Assembly (NCBI RefSeq): GCF_001562115.1
Contig: NZ_CP013926.1
Location: forward strand, 930,001-994,000
Source of the DNA: Alteromonas stellipolaris
GTDB taxonomy: Bacteria > Pseudomonadota > Gammaproteobacteria > Enterobacterales > Alteromonadaceae
Length of the DNA stretch: 64,000 bases
Direction: 5' to 3'
The translations under genes were made by a program, and so were the position numbers. Shown piece by piece: positions 19,655 through 28,648 of the stretch. The notes under the pieces were generated by a model. The model saw nothing but the letters and a program-made list of their open reading frames with translations. It did not search any database and had not been told where the DNA came from. Every line of letters begins with the position of its first letter. Within the stretch, counting starts at the first letter, position 1.

Positions 19655-20734
19655 TTATTCTTGCGCTCGTAGCTCAGCAACTAATGCATTAATAGTAAGC
19701 GGGTTACCACCACGGCTAATTTCAAGCTCTAAGGTAGTACCAGGTGCAGTTTCTGCAATCATGTCCAAGGTCTTCGACGCGCTTTCTAAACGAATGCCGT
19801 CAATGGCTAATATAATGTCACCTGGTTGCAAGCCAGCTTCATCTGCAGCGCTACCGTTAGCTACCGCCGTAACTTCAATACCTGGTCGGTTGCGGTACTC
19901 ACCACCAATAAACCCTAGTTGACCACGAATAACACGGCCATTATTGATAATTTTGTCCATCACTCGCTTGGCGAGTTCGTAAGGTACTGCGAAGTTTATG
20001 CCGTCTACATTACGAACACGATTACGAGAATCACGTACTTGGAAATTCGCGTTGGTAATACCCAATAATATACCGTTACTGTCTACCAGTGCGCCGCCCG
20101 AATTACCTTGGTTAAGCACGGCATCAGTCTGGATGAAATCAACATAGTTTGATAGCCCGTTGCGTCCAGCGCGACTGACAATTCCTTGCGTAATCGTTTG
20201 TCCTAAATCGAAAGGGTTACCGATAGCCATTACCACATCACCTACGTGAATATCTGGCTCGGAAACTTGGGGAATAATGTGTAAGTTGTCTGCAGTTACT
20301 TTCAATACCGCTAAATCGGTAAGTGGGTCGTTACCCACTATTTGTGCTTCCAATATTCTGCCGTCTTGCACCGCAACATAGATGCTATCAGCATTTTCTA
20401 CTACATGGTGGCAGGTAAGAATATAGCCGTTTTCGGTCATAATCACGCCTGAACCTAAACTGGCGCGCTCTCTAGGCTGATTGCGAAACAAGCCGGTGTC
20501 GTTCTCAATACTAACGCTATAAATATTCACTACAGCAGGGGCAGAGCGGCTTAAAGGCGAAAAATAGCTTTCACGGCTGGCACTCACAGAGGGCTCGGTG
20601 AAAAGTCCTTGGGTAAGGCCGCTACCTTGACGTAAATCCGGCAACAAAAACAACAGAAGCAAGGCTACTATTGTTCCAAGGAATATTGATTTTATAATGA
20701 AATTAACTATTGAGCTGCCAGTCACAAGCCACAC
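19655..20734 (-). CDS. degS: Membrane-anchored site-1 protease DegS
   Basis: Serine protease (359 residues) that senses misfolded outer-membrane proteins and starts cleavage of RseA to release sigma-E. A membrane anchor spans about 10-32. The trypsin-like domain has His110, Asp140 and Ser212 (GNSGGA). One PDZ domain occupies about 260-350. The start codon is GTG, and an in-frame GTG four codons later is an alternative. It lies downstream of degQ on the same strand, but a terminator stands between them. Confidence 0.94.
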   Translation of the reverse strand: MWLVTGSSIVNFIIKSIFLGTIVALLLLFLLPDLRQGSGLTQGLFTEPSVSASRESYFSPLSRSAPAVVNIYSVSIENDTGLFRNQPRERASLGSGVIMTENGYILTCHHVVENADSIYVAVQDGRILEAQIVGNDPLTDLAVLKVTADNLHIIPQVSEPDIHVGDVVMAIGNPFDLGQTITQGIVSRAGRNGLSNYVDFIQTDAVLNQGNSGGALVDSNGILLGITNANFQVRDSRNRVRNVDGINFAVPYELAKRVMDKIINNGRVIRGQLGFIGGEYRNRPGIEVTAVANGSAADEAGLQPGDIILAIDGIRLESASKTLDMIAETAPGTTLELEISRGGNPLTINALVAELRAQE

Positions 20735-20932
20735 TTACATTGTTTTTAATGCCAAAGCACTTCAGCCCACAAATTTGAGCCAAAATAGTTGGCAAAATAA
20801 GGCTTTGTGTTGATGGTATTTTTTATTTGATTAAGTTAAAGGATATCACCTTATCCGTCAATCTGTCGTCTTTAATCCGATTGGGCATAAGCATTTTACG
20901 GCAAACCTACACTTTCACTAAATTACGCATAA

Positions 20933-20960
20933 AAAAACAGCGCCTCTGGGCGCTGTTTTA
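20933..20960 (-). terminator. Terminator after degQ
   Basis: AACAGCGCC-TCT-GGCGCTGTT hairpin immediately downstream of the degQ stop, followed on the minus strand by a run of T. It separates degQ from degS. Confidence 0.85.
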
Positions 20961-20978
20961 TGTACAAGTTCGTTACAA

Positions 20979-22346
20979 CTACTGACGAATCAATAAGTAA
21001 ATCGTAGAGTTTCCACGTTTAACATTAAGAGCAATAACCCCTTTTGCTTTATCTAACGCATCTCTAAACTCAGCCACAGATGGCGTGCGTAGGCGGTTCA
21101 CACCCATCACAATATCATCAGGCTTCAAGCCAATGCGTGCAGCGGGGCTGCCATTAGCCAGTTCAGAAATAACCACACCCGCATTACCTGCTTCATCAGT
21201 ACCATTAGTTAGCGTAGCACCTTCAAGTGCAGGATGAATTTGTGCAGCTGTGACGGTTGATTGCGTAGCATCGCCAAGCACAACATCCATATTCATCTTC
21301 TTACCTTTACGCATAATGGTAAGTTCAACCTCAGCACCTGCACCCATGCTAGAGATTTTAGCTCTCAGCTCTTGGAAGCTATGCAAGTTTCTACCATTAA
21401 TACCGGTAATAATATCACCAGCTTGAATGCCCGCTTTGTCAGCAGCAGATTCTGGAGTTACTTCACTAACAAACGCACCAATGTTCACATCGGCGTTCAT
21501 CGCTTCTGCAAGGCCTGCGTCTATGTCGCTGCCTAGAATGCCCAATAATCCACGGCGAACTTCGCCATATTCAGCAATTTGATCGACTAAGCTTTTCATC
21601 ATATTGCTAGGAATAGCGAAGCCAATTCCCACGTTACCGCCGTTAGGGCCGAAAATTGCAGTATTTATACCGACGAGTTCGCCGCGCAAACTAACCAAGG
21701 CTCCACCCGAGTTACCACGGTTAATTGCAGCGTCGGTTTGAATGAAATCTTCGTAGCCACCAATGTTCAAACCAGAGCGGCCTAGTGCACTAACAATACC
21801 TGAGGTAACCGTTTGTGATAAACCAAAAGGGTTACCAATAGCTACCACAAAGTCACCCACTCGCAACGCATCTGAATCGGCCAGTGGTAATGCGGTGAGA
21901 TCATCTGAATCGATTTTCAACAACGCTATATCACTTTGTTCATCAGAGCCGAGTTTTTTTGCTTTAAACTCACGGCCATCGGTAAGCTTGACGGTAATTT
22001 CATCGGCATTATCGACAACGTGGTTGTTCGTTACCACATAGCCTTTATCCGCATCAATAATAACACCTGAACCCAACCCCCTAAACGGTCGCTCTTGAAC
22101 CTGTTCTTGCGGTGCGCCGAAAAAATACTGAAACATTTCAGGCACTTGTTGACGAGAGCTTTGCGTTCCCTCAACGGCAATACTTACCACTGCAGGCGTT
22201 GCTTCTTCTAGCATTGGGGCTAGAGACGGCACCTCATCCTTTTTATCTGAAAAGAACGGCAATGCCGCATAAGAGTTCACGCTAAAGCCAAGAGAACTTA
22301 CTAATACTGCAGACGCCACGACATACTGACGAAAAGACACTTTCAT
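20979..22346 (-). CDS. degQ: Periplasmic serine endoprotease DegQ/DegP type
   Basis: Periplasmic protease-chaperone of 455 residues. A signal peptide spans about 1-28, the protease domain has His109, Asp139 and Ser213 (GNSGGA), and two PDZ domains follow (about 255-350 and 370-450). The short loop before the protease core and the length resemble DegQ (455 in E. coli) rather than DegP (474). The arrangement with degS is also that of degQ. A possible sigma-E promoter lies 45-75 bases upstream. Confidence 0.93.
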   Translation of the reverse strand: MKVSFRQYVVASAVLVSSLGFSVNSYAALPFFSDKKDEVPSLAPMLEEATPAVVSIAVEGTQSSRQQVPEMFQYFFGAPQEQVQERPFRGLGSGVIIDADKGYVVTNNHVVDNADEITVKLTDGREFKAKKLGSDEQSDIALLKIDSDDLTALPLADSDALRVGDFVVAIGNPFGLSQTVTSGIVSALGRSGLNIGGYEDFIQTDAAINRGNSGGALVSLRGELVGINTAIFGPNGGNVGIGFAIPSNMMKSLVDQIAEYGEVRRGLLGILGSDIDAGLAEAMNADVNIGAFVSEVTPESAADKAGIQAGDIITGINGRNLHSFQELRAKISSMGAGAEVELTIMRKGKKMNMDVVLGDATQSTVTAAQIHPALEGATLTNGTDEAGNAGVVISELANGSPAARIGLKPDDIVMGVNRLRTPSVAEFRDALDKAKGVIALNVKRGNSTIYLLIRQ

Positions 22347-22390
22347 GCTCGCTTATACTCCTTCAGGTTATTGCGATATTGAATCATTTT

Positions 22391-22422
22391 ACTAAAGACT
22401 CTGAAATAACTGAAAAAGTTCC
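22391..22422 (-). promoter_or_regulatory. Candidate sigma-E promoter of degQ
   Basis: On the minus strand GGAACTT is followed, 16 bases on, by GTCTTT, close to the sigma-E pattern GGAACTT-N16-TCTRA. It sits between the zapG stop and degQ. The -10 is imperfect. Confidence 0.35.
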
Positions 22423-22426
22423 TGAA

Positions 22427-22864
22427 TTATGACTTGTCTGCGGTGGATTGCTCAGAACCGCCGACGAATAGACCCGACCCTGAATTCGCAAAATCTTTTG
22501 GTTGGGTGTCGGATACTTTATTTACTTTAGACTTTTCAGAACTTTTTAAATTGTTGCGAAGGTAAGACGTCGCTTGTTCACCGTAGAAGGGGACTTTGGC
22601 GTCTTCATCGTCACTGCTTTGCGTGAGCAATGCTTCGTATTCTTCAATTTGTTGCTTCAGTGTTTCGCATTGACCTTCAATACTTTCAAGGCTTTGACGG
22701 GTTTGATGAATGTGATGTTGAGCTTGCTGAGCTAATATCTCTTTCACTTGCTGCTCTGTTTGAGCTGCGTTATTCCCGCCCGTTTTGGTTTGTACAAAAC
22801 GACCTATAAAAAAGCCAATGATTAAACCCACCACTAGTAAAGCAAGAGACACTAACAGTTCCAT
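22427..22864 (-). CDS. zapG: Cell-division/envelope protein ZapG (YhcB, DUF1043)
   Basis: Small bitopic protein of 145 residues: one N-terminal membrane helix (about 3-21, ending GFFIGRF) and a cytoplasmic coiled coil (about 35-85), then a low-complexity Ser/Asp-rich tail. This matches the YhcB/DUF1043 family, linked to cell-envelope growth and division. It lies upstream of degQ and divergent from zapE, as in enteric genomes. Confidence 0.88.
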   Translation of the reverse strand: MELLVSLALLVVGLIIGFFIGRFVQTKTGGNNAAQTEQQVKEILAQQAQHHIHQTRQSLESIEGQCETLKQQIEEYEALLTQSSDDEDAKVPFYGEQATSYLRNNLKSSEKSKVNKVSDTQPKDFANSGSGLFVGGSEQSTADKS

Positions 22865-23127
22865 TCTATTCTCCGAATTAACGTACTACTCACATTAAGT
22901 ACACCTTGATACGTGCTACCTAATGCATTCGACCATTACTTGAATATAGCAAGAGCCAGTATGAAAAGCGCATAGAGATCGCATTAATTGTGTTTATACG
23001 AGCTATGCAAATTAACTAGGTACGATTCTACCGTGATTTCCATTAAAATTAAGGTCATAATTGATAATTTCAAGCAGGTCGGTGCAGCCACGGCCACTAT
23101 TGACATTTTGCGGGAGTGGAATAGGCG

Positions 23128-24225
23128 ATGACGCCATGGGAAAAATATCAAGTAGATTTGACGTCGCCTGAATTTCAGTACGATGCAGCACAAGAAAATG
23201 CGGTTAAAGAATTACAGCGTTTATTTGAGGAGTTAACCCAGCCAGAGAAAAAACATACGTGGCGGGTAAAGCTTAAGTCGGCATTTGGTAAAGGCCAAAA
23301 GAACGCTGGCATTCAAGGTATTTACTTTTATGGTGGTGTAGGCAGAGGAAAAACCTATTTGGTGGATACCTTCTACGACTGCCTGCCGTTTAAAAATAAA
23401 ATGCGTGTGCATTTTCACCGGTTTATGCACCGAATTCATGACGAGCTTAAGCAGCTTACCAACGCACAAGACCCGTTAAAAACCATTGCGGCCAAGTTAG
23501 CCAAAGAAACCAAGGTAATTTGTTTTGATGAGTTTTTTGTATCGGACATTACCGATGCCATGATCTTAGGCACGCTAATGGAAGAGCTTTTCGGTTATGG
23601 CATTGTGCTGGTGGCTACATCAAACATTGTTCCAGATGACTTATACAAAAATGGCCTTCAGCGTGCACGCTTTTTACCGGCTATCGACTTAATTAATCAA
23701 AATACACGAGTGATAAATGTAGATAGTGGTGTGGACTATCGTCTTCGTACTCTTGAACAGGCAGAAATTTATCATTACCCCCTTGATGGCGATGCGATTA
23801 AGAATTTACATAGTTACTTTGCGCAGTTAGCACCTGAAGCGGGTTCAGAAAACGAAACGATAGAAGTGAATAACAGGCAAATAGACACCCTTAGAGATGC
23901 TGATGGTGTGTTAATGATAGAATTTAATGCGCTATGTGGTGGGCCGCGAAGTCAAAGCGATTATATCGAGCTAAGTCGTTGTTACCATTCGGTGTTATTA
24001 GCTAACGTAAAAGTGATGGGGCAACATAATGACGATGTTGCACGCCGCTTTATTGCCATGGTAGATGAATTTTACGAACGTCATGTAAAGCTGATTATTT
24101 CTGCCGAAGTTGCAATGGACAATTTATACGGCGAGGGGCTGCTGAACTTTGAATTTAGACGCTGTTTAAGCCGATTAAGCGAAATGCAATCGCACGAATA
24201 CTTAGCCACTGAGCACTTACCTTAA
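23128..24225 (+). CDS. zapE: AFG1-like ATPase ZapE
   Basis: AAA-type ATPase of 365 residues associated with the Z-ring in E. coli. The Walker A motif GGVGRGKTY lies near residue 69 and Walker B is VICFDEFFV near residue 129. The conserved sensor segment LVATSNIVPDDLY follows. It is divergent from zapG with about 260 bases between; no regulatory motif was recognised in that gap. Confidence 0.94.
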   Translation: MTPWEKYQVDLTSPEFQYDAAQENAVKELQRLFEELTQPEKKHTWRVKLKSAFGKGQKNAGIQGIYFYGGVGRGKTYLVDTFYDCLPFKNKMRVHFHRFMHRIHDELKQLTNAQDPLKTIAAKLAKETKVICFDEFFVSDITDAMILGTLMEELFGYGIVLVATSNIVPDDLYKNGLQRARFLPAIDLINQNTRVINVDSGVDYRLRTLEQAEIYHYPLDGDAIKNLHSYFAQLAPEAGSENETIEVNNRQIDTLRDADGVLMIEFNALCGGPRSQSDYIELSRCYHSVLLANVKVMGQHNDDVARRFIAMVDEFYERHVKLIISAEVAMDNLYGEGLLNFEFRRCLSRLSEMQSHEYLATEHLP

Positions 24226-24345
24226 CTAATAAAAACAGCGAGAGTGCCCGTGGCACTGTATTGTTGGGCATAAAATCGGTAGAATTTGCCCAATTTTTTC
24301 TGCTACTGATGGCAGAACTCCATTTGTAAAAAAGAGAATCTTAAG

Positions 24346-25068
24346 ATGGGAAGAGCATTCGAAGTAAGAAAAGCCGCTATGGCCAAGACCGCTGGCGCAA
24401 AAACTAAAGTGTATTCAAAGTACGGTAAAGAAATTTACGTGTGCGCTAAAAACGGCGGCGCCGATCCAGATACTAACTTATCGCTTCGCCGTTTAATGGA
24501 AAAAGCGAAAAAAGACCAAGTACCAGGTCACGTTATCGATAAAGCTATTGATAAAGCCGCTGGTGGCGCGGGTGAAGACTTTCAACCTATGCGTTATGAA
24601 GGCTTTGGCCCAGGCAACTGCATGGTAATTGTGGATTGTCTTTCTGATAACGCTAACCGTACCATTACTGAAGTACGTAACTGCTTCACTAAGACTAATG
24701 CAAAGCTTGGCGCACAAGGCGCTGTGTCGCACATGTTCGATCACCAAGCCGTATTCCAATTTGATGGCGACGACGAAGACGCTATTTTAGAAGTTTTGAT
24801 GGAAGCGGATGTTGACGTTACTGAAGTGGAAGGCGAAGACGGCAAAATTACCGTTTATGCGCCACATACTGAGTACTTCCAAGTTAAAACTGCACTTACC
24901 GAAGCCTACCCAGATATTAGCTTCGACGCAGAAGAGATGAGCTGGATCCCGCAAACGGAATCAGACATCAGTGAAGAAGATATGCCTATGTTCGAAAAAT
25001 TCATGGACATGCTGAACGACTGCGACGACGTACAAGATGTTTACCACAATGGTATAACACCAAACTAA
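24346..25068 (+). CDS. YebC/PmpR-family protein (YeeN-like)
   Basis: A 240-residue member of the YebC/TACO1 family, in which members act as transcriptional regulators or, per more recent work, as translation factors at proline stretches. The N-terminal basic helical domain begins [15 protein letters not shown] rather than the AGHSKW of classical YebC, so it belongs to the YeeN-like branch. An acidic third domain follows. It is monocistronic with its own terminator and is not next to ruvC, where yebC usually lies. Confidence 0.88.
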   Translation: MGRAFEVRKAAMAKTAGAKTKVYSKYGKEIYVCAKNGGADPDTNLSLRRLMEKAKKDQVPGHVIDKAIDKAAGGAGEDFQPMRYEGFGPGNCMVIVDCLSDNANRTITEVRNCFTKTNAKLGAQGAVSHMFDHQAVFQFDGDDEDAILEVLMEADVDVTEVEGEDGKITVYAPHTEYFQVKTALTEAYPDISFDAEEMSWIPQTESDISEEDMPMFEKFMDMLNDCDDVQDVYHNGITPN

Positions 25069-25093
25069 ACGCTTTTAGTACGCTACGTTATTT

Positions 25094-25122
25094 AAAGGCC
25101 CTCTGTTTAGAGGGCTTTTTTG
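25094..25122 (+). terminator. Terminator after the YebC-family gene
   Basis: GCCCTCT-GTTT-AGAGGGC hairpin followed by six T. Confidence 0.88.
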
Positions 25123-25178
25123 TTTGTGTAGAAAAGGGGAAATGTACAAATGCCTAGCCAGAAATATTATAGCAAACC

Positions 25179-26078
25179 CTAGGCGATAACTGCCGGATAC
25201 CAGCTCCCCAATGTTAAGCCAAAAAGTCCAATAAGAAAGATAGCAGAGACAACCAACAGCGTTGCGCTTATGAGATGTTTTAGTAGGGAAGTTCGATTGC
25301 TATTGCCAATAGCACTGTCGGTAGCATTAACGTTAACCATCCAAATTAACTGTGCAATAATATGAGGTGCTACATAAGACAGCACACTTACACTTATTAC
25401 CGCAGGGCCAGTAAAGTTAGCGGTATTAATGCCAAGGGTGCCAAATAATGTCATCCAAGCGAAAATGAACAGCCTAAAAAAGAGCACGCCATTGGCGGCT
25501 AAAAATAAATGTAGCGCCCATCGTTGATGTAGTGCCACGTTGGCGTTTCTTATCGCGCGAATAGCAAAGAAACTACTTAGAATCACCATCCCGCCCGAAA
25601 AAGCCGTTAACCCATGTAGCAAAGGGTTGCCAACGGTGCCCCTTGATAGAAGAAGATACATACCAGCTAATGAAATACTGCATGCAAGGGTGACAAAAAG
25701 CCGGCCATTATATTTATGAAAGGTTTTATATTTACGCCTAATGGCTGGGATAAGTTGCAAGCTTCCGCCAATGATCATGACTATCGCCAATAAAACATGC
25801 GCGGCATACATGGCATTGCCAAGTGAGTCTCCCGCAACAAAGGCCGTGCTATTAAAGCGATTCCATTGAGACACTCCTTGGGTTATACCTGTAAAGCCAT
25901 AACCTGCAATCAAATAACTAACAAAGAAAGCTTGCGCGATAAGCAAGCAAGAAAATCCTATTTTCTGGCTGGTATCGTACAGCTTTGATGCGGCTGATAA
26001 GGTAGTAGGTGTTAGTGGATCAGATGCTCGGGTTTCAGGGTTTAGAGAAACGGGTGCTAGGGTACTTTTCGCCAACAT
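25179..26078 (-). CDS. DUF2306 membrane protein
   Basis: Integral membrane protein of 299 residues with about seven to eight helices between residues 40 and 295. The conserved HxxxG-type segments of DUF2306, such as KYNGRLFVTLA near 124 and ALHQRWALHLFLA near 182, are present and may bind a cofactor. The soluble N-terminus (1-38) is not conserved. The biochemical role is not known to me. It is divergent from a membrane-associated AraC-type regulator, which may control it. Confidence 0.8.
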   Translation of the reverse strand: MLAKSTLAPVSLNPETRASDPLTPTTLSAASKLYDTSQKIGFSCLLIAQAFFVSYLIAGYGFTGITQGVSQWNRFNSTAFVAGDSLGNAMYAAHVLLAIVMIIGGSLQLIPAIRRKYKTFHKYNGRLFVTLACSISLAGMYLLLSRGTVGNPLLHGLTAFSGGMVILSSFFAIRAIRNANVALHQRWALHLFLAANGVLFFRLFIFAWMTLFGTLGINTANFTGPAVISVSVLSYVAPHIIAQLIWMVNVNATDSAIGNSNRTSLLKHLISATLLVVSAIFLIGLFGLTLGSWYPAVIA

Positions 26079-26277
26079 GTCTTTGCCTCTTGAATAAATG
26101 TTTTGCCCTCTAATGTTCCTCTATCGTAAAGAAAATAAGGGCTCATTCTTCTCAAATTCGGAAAATGAATACCTTTAGTTGGGGCTTTTGACATACTCCT
26201 TAACAAAGTTCTTTTGTGCTTAGCGGCGATTCTTCTTACACTGAGGGCAGAGATATATATTAAGGCGTAGCACCCCT

Positions 26278-27477
26278 GTGGCGTGGCAAAGCGATTTACC
26301 TTATTACCTTTTAGTGTGCTGTAGTTTGGGCATAATGCTTACCCATGCGTTCAAAAATGATAAGCAGACAGTTAATTATTTAATCGCCATATTTAGTGCA
26401 TCGCTTTGTATGGTGGCCACGCAGAAATTGAGTGCTGATACCCTTGGCGTGTATCAGTATGTTATTGGGCTAGCAACCTGTGCAACGTGCAATGTGGTTT
26501 GGTTAATTGCAAGAACGCTATTTCGAGAACATAACCCCTTAAGTCGCAGACATATTGCGGTAGCACTTGTGGTTGCAGGATTAGTGATATTTAATCAAAC
26601 GTGGCACTTAGTAGTATCGAGCGATATTCCACACCTGTTAAACCAAGCACAGATGCTTAAACTTAAACAGGGAATGAATGAAATTACGACCTTGCTTTCA
26701 TCAAGCATTTTAGCATTGTCGTTTTGGGAAGCTTTGCGCGGGTTTGAGAACAAAAATATCATCCAAAAGCGCCAGTCGATAGTCTTTGCCACAGCTTTTT
26801 TCCTTGGCTTATTTAACTCATCAATATTACCTAAATTTCTATTCACGCCCACAGAAGTTGAATTTTACGCACCCTGGTTAATATGCTCTTCGGCAATGCT
26901 AATTCTTGGTGCCATTCAGTACGTGGTTCACTCGCAAAAAATGAGTGTTCGACGACGTGGGCAAATAAAAAATCAACCACAGAATGAACCACGAAATCAA
27001 GTTAACGCTGGCACACCTAGTCAATCATTAAATGGCGGCATCTCTGATTCTTCTTGTCTCAATAGCACTAGCAGTGAGGGCGACGCAATACAACAAGATG
27101 AAGCAATTGATATGGCTGTTGTGAAAGGAATAAATACGTTAATTCATCAGGAACAAATATTTTTGCAACCAAACTTAAAAATAGCTCATTTAGCGCAAGC
27201 GTTAGATACCTCGGAATATAAAGTCAGTAAGGCCATAAGAGGCTACTTTGCTGCGGCCAACTTTAACCTGTTCGTGAATCAGTTTAGGGTAAAGCATGCT
27301 AAGCAACTATTGCGGGATAACGAATGCCAGCAATGGAGTATTTTAGTAATAGCATTGGAGAGTGGTTTTTCGTCCTTAGCAACATTCAATCGGGTGTTTA
27401 AAGCCATTTCAGGGCAAATGCCAAGTGAATATAGAAAGCAGGGAAGTACAATGAATTATAGTGTGCCGAGCGTATAA
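26278..27477 (+). CDS. Membrane AraC-type transcriptional regulator
   Basis: A 399-residue protein with about six to seven predicted membrane helices in residues 5-220, a hydrophilic Asn/Gln/Ser-rich linker (about 225-280), and a C-terminal AraC helix-turn-helix domain (about 290-390, with AKQLLRDN and ALESGFSSLATFNRVFKA). This layout suggests a membrane sensor coupled to DNA binding. The start is GTG. It is divergent from the DUF2306 gene, 199 bases away, a typical regulator-target layout. Confidence 0.85.
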   Translation: MAWQSDLPYYLLVCCSLGIMLTHAFKNDKQTVNYLIAIFSASLCMVATQKLSADTLGVYQYVIGLATCATCNVVWLIARTLFREHNPLSRRHIAVALVVAGLVIFNQTWHLVVSSDIPHLLNQAQMLKLKQGMNEITTLLSSSILALSFWEALRGFENKNIIQKRQSIVFATAFFLGLFNSSILPKFLFTPTEVEFYAPWLICSSAMLILGAIQYVVHSQKMSVRRRGQIKNQPQNEPRNQVNAGTPSQSLNGGISDSSCLNSTSSEGDAIQQDEAIDMAVVKGINTLIHQEQIFLQPNLKIAHLAQALDTSEYKVSKAIRGYFAAANFNLFVNQFRVKHAKQLLRDNECQQWSILVIALESGFSSLATFNRVFKAISGQMPSEYRKQGSTMNYSVPSV

Positions 27478-27509
27478 AAAAGTGATTCATAGGTATGTAG
27501 AGAATCACT
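27475..27509 (-). terminator. Terminator of the DUF421 gene
   Basis: AGTGATTC/GAATCACT stem with a 13-base loop. On the minus strand it is followed by five T. It overlaps the last codon of the DUF421 gene and could also slow transcription from the convergent AraC gene. Confidence 0.6.
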
Positions 27510-28029
27510 GATGAGCAATAGTTTTAGTGCCTTCTAGCATGTCATCTGCACAATGATTTCCGTGAAGCACAGAAATGTCGCCAGTGGTTTCCAGCACTAC
27601 CGCTCTAACTTGTTGCATGTTTAGCACGTTTGCTTCTCGAAGTTTTGCCATAAGGTCGCTACGGGCCACCCGGGTTTCGGCTAGCGCAGAGTCAATAATT
27701 TCACCGTCGCGCATTAATATAACAGGGGTATTTTGCATAAGTGCTTCAATCTTATCGGAGCGTCTGCGCAATAGTGCAGTGACGAACTGCACTAAGAACA
27801 GGGCTGCCATAGCAATCATGGCCTGAAAGAACGCGCTCCAACTATTGGCTTGAGACGCACTTGCTAGCAATGAACCTACTGCTACCGTCATCACAAAATC
27901 AAAATTGGTCATTTTGGAAAAGGAACGCAGTCCATTCACGCGAACCAGTAACACCACCCAGAACATCCCCATAGTAGTTAGCAGTAAGCCTTTAAGCAGT
28001 ATATCCAGAGTAGGTAGGGCGCTAAACAT
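27505..28029 (-). CDS. DUF421 (YetF-like) membrane protein
   Basis: A 174-residue protein of the YetF/DUF421 family: three membrane helices in about residues 8-85 followed by a cytoplasmic domain with the conserved PVILMRDGEI and LREANV segments. The function of the family is not settled. An AAGGAGA site directly before the start supports 28029. It lies convergent to the AraC gene. Confidence 0.87.
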   Translation of the reverse strand: MFSALPTLDILLKGLLLTTMGMFWVVLLVRVNGLRSFSKMTNFDFVMTVAVGSLLASASQANSWSAFFQAMIAMAALFLVQFVTALLRRRSDKIEALMQNTPVILMRDGEIIDSALAETRVARSDLMAKLREANVLNMQQVRAVVLETTGDISVLHGNHCADDMLEGTKTIAHQ

Positions 28030-28170
28030 GGTGTTCTCCTTAACATGGTGATTACCACTATTTGTACCGTGTTAGTAGACAAAGAGATTAATATTTTTCG
28101 GTTTGCTTTTTACTATTTCATACCCATATACAGCGCAACGCAATAATAAAAAGTTATCACTACTGCTCTC

Positions 28171-28578
28171 ATGCATCGTTTCAAGCCTGAACGTCTCAAT
28201 GATGATCAATCATCATTTAAGAAAAACTACGCGTCTTCAGTTTACGCGTGGGTGTTTTCTATTGTGGTGTCGGTACTTGTATTCAGCGCGCCATTTTCAG
28301 CTTATTCCGCGAATGATACGGCATCGTTTAACGAGCAAACCCCGCAGATATCCTTTTCCGACTTCGGACTTTCTGTTGCTACACGCTTTGGGTTTACCCA
28401 GCACAATCAAAAGCAAGATGCCGACCTAGATAATTCAGATGAACATCTACTTCTCTTTGGGTATCAACCCCATTTAGTTCTCGTCAACTTCTCGGGTGCT
28501 ATCTTTAGCAAACCCTTTGAATATATTGCCTTTCACTGGAAGGGCATATCGAGTCGCGGCCCACCTTCTTCTCTGTAA
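28171..28578 (+). CDS. Small secreted hypothetical protein upstream of secDF
   Basis: A 135-residue protein I do not recognise. The N-terminus is basic, followed by a hydrophobic helix (about residues 24-44) ending in APFSAYSAND, which looks like a signal peptide. The remainder is polar with no known motif and one cysteine-free domain. It ends 70 bases before the fused secDF gene and is probably co-transcribed. A second frame (28103-28429) overlaps it but lacks a secretion signal and is less likely. Confidence 0.5.
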   Translation: MHRFKPERLNDDQSSFKKNYASSVYAWVFSIVVSVLVFSAPFSAYSANDTASFNEQTPQISFSDFGLSVATRFGFTQHNQKQDADLDNSDEHLLLFGYQPHLVLVNFSGAIFSKPFEYIAFHWKGISSRGPPSSL

Positions 28579-28648
28579 TACCTTACTGATATCACGCGCT
28601 GCACTTGCAGTGCTTCTCATTTTTTAAAGGTTTATTGCAGGACTTTTT

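Noticed and set aside
28103..28429. Alternative frame overlapping the small secreted protein
   Set aside because: It lacks a secretion signal and coding character; the 28171 frame has both and ends closer to secDF.
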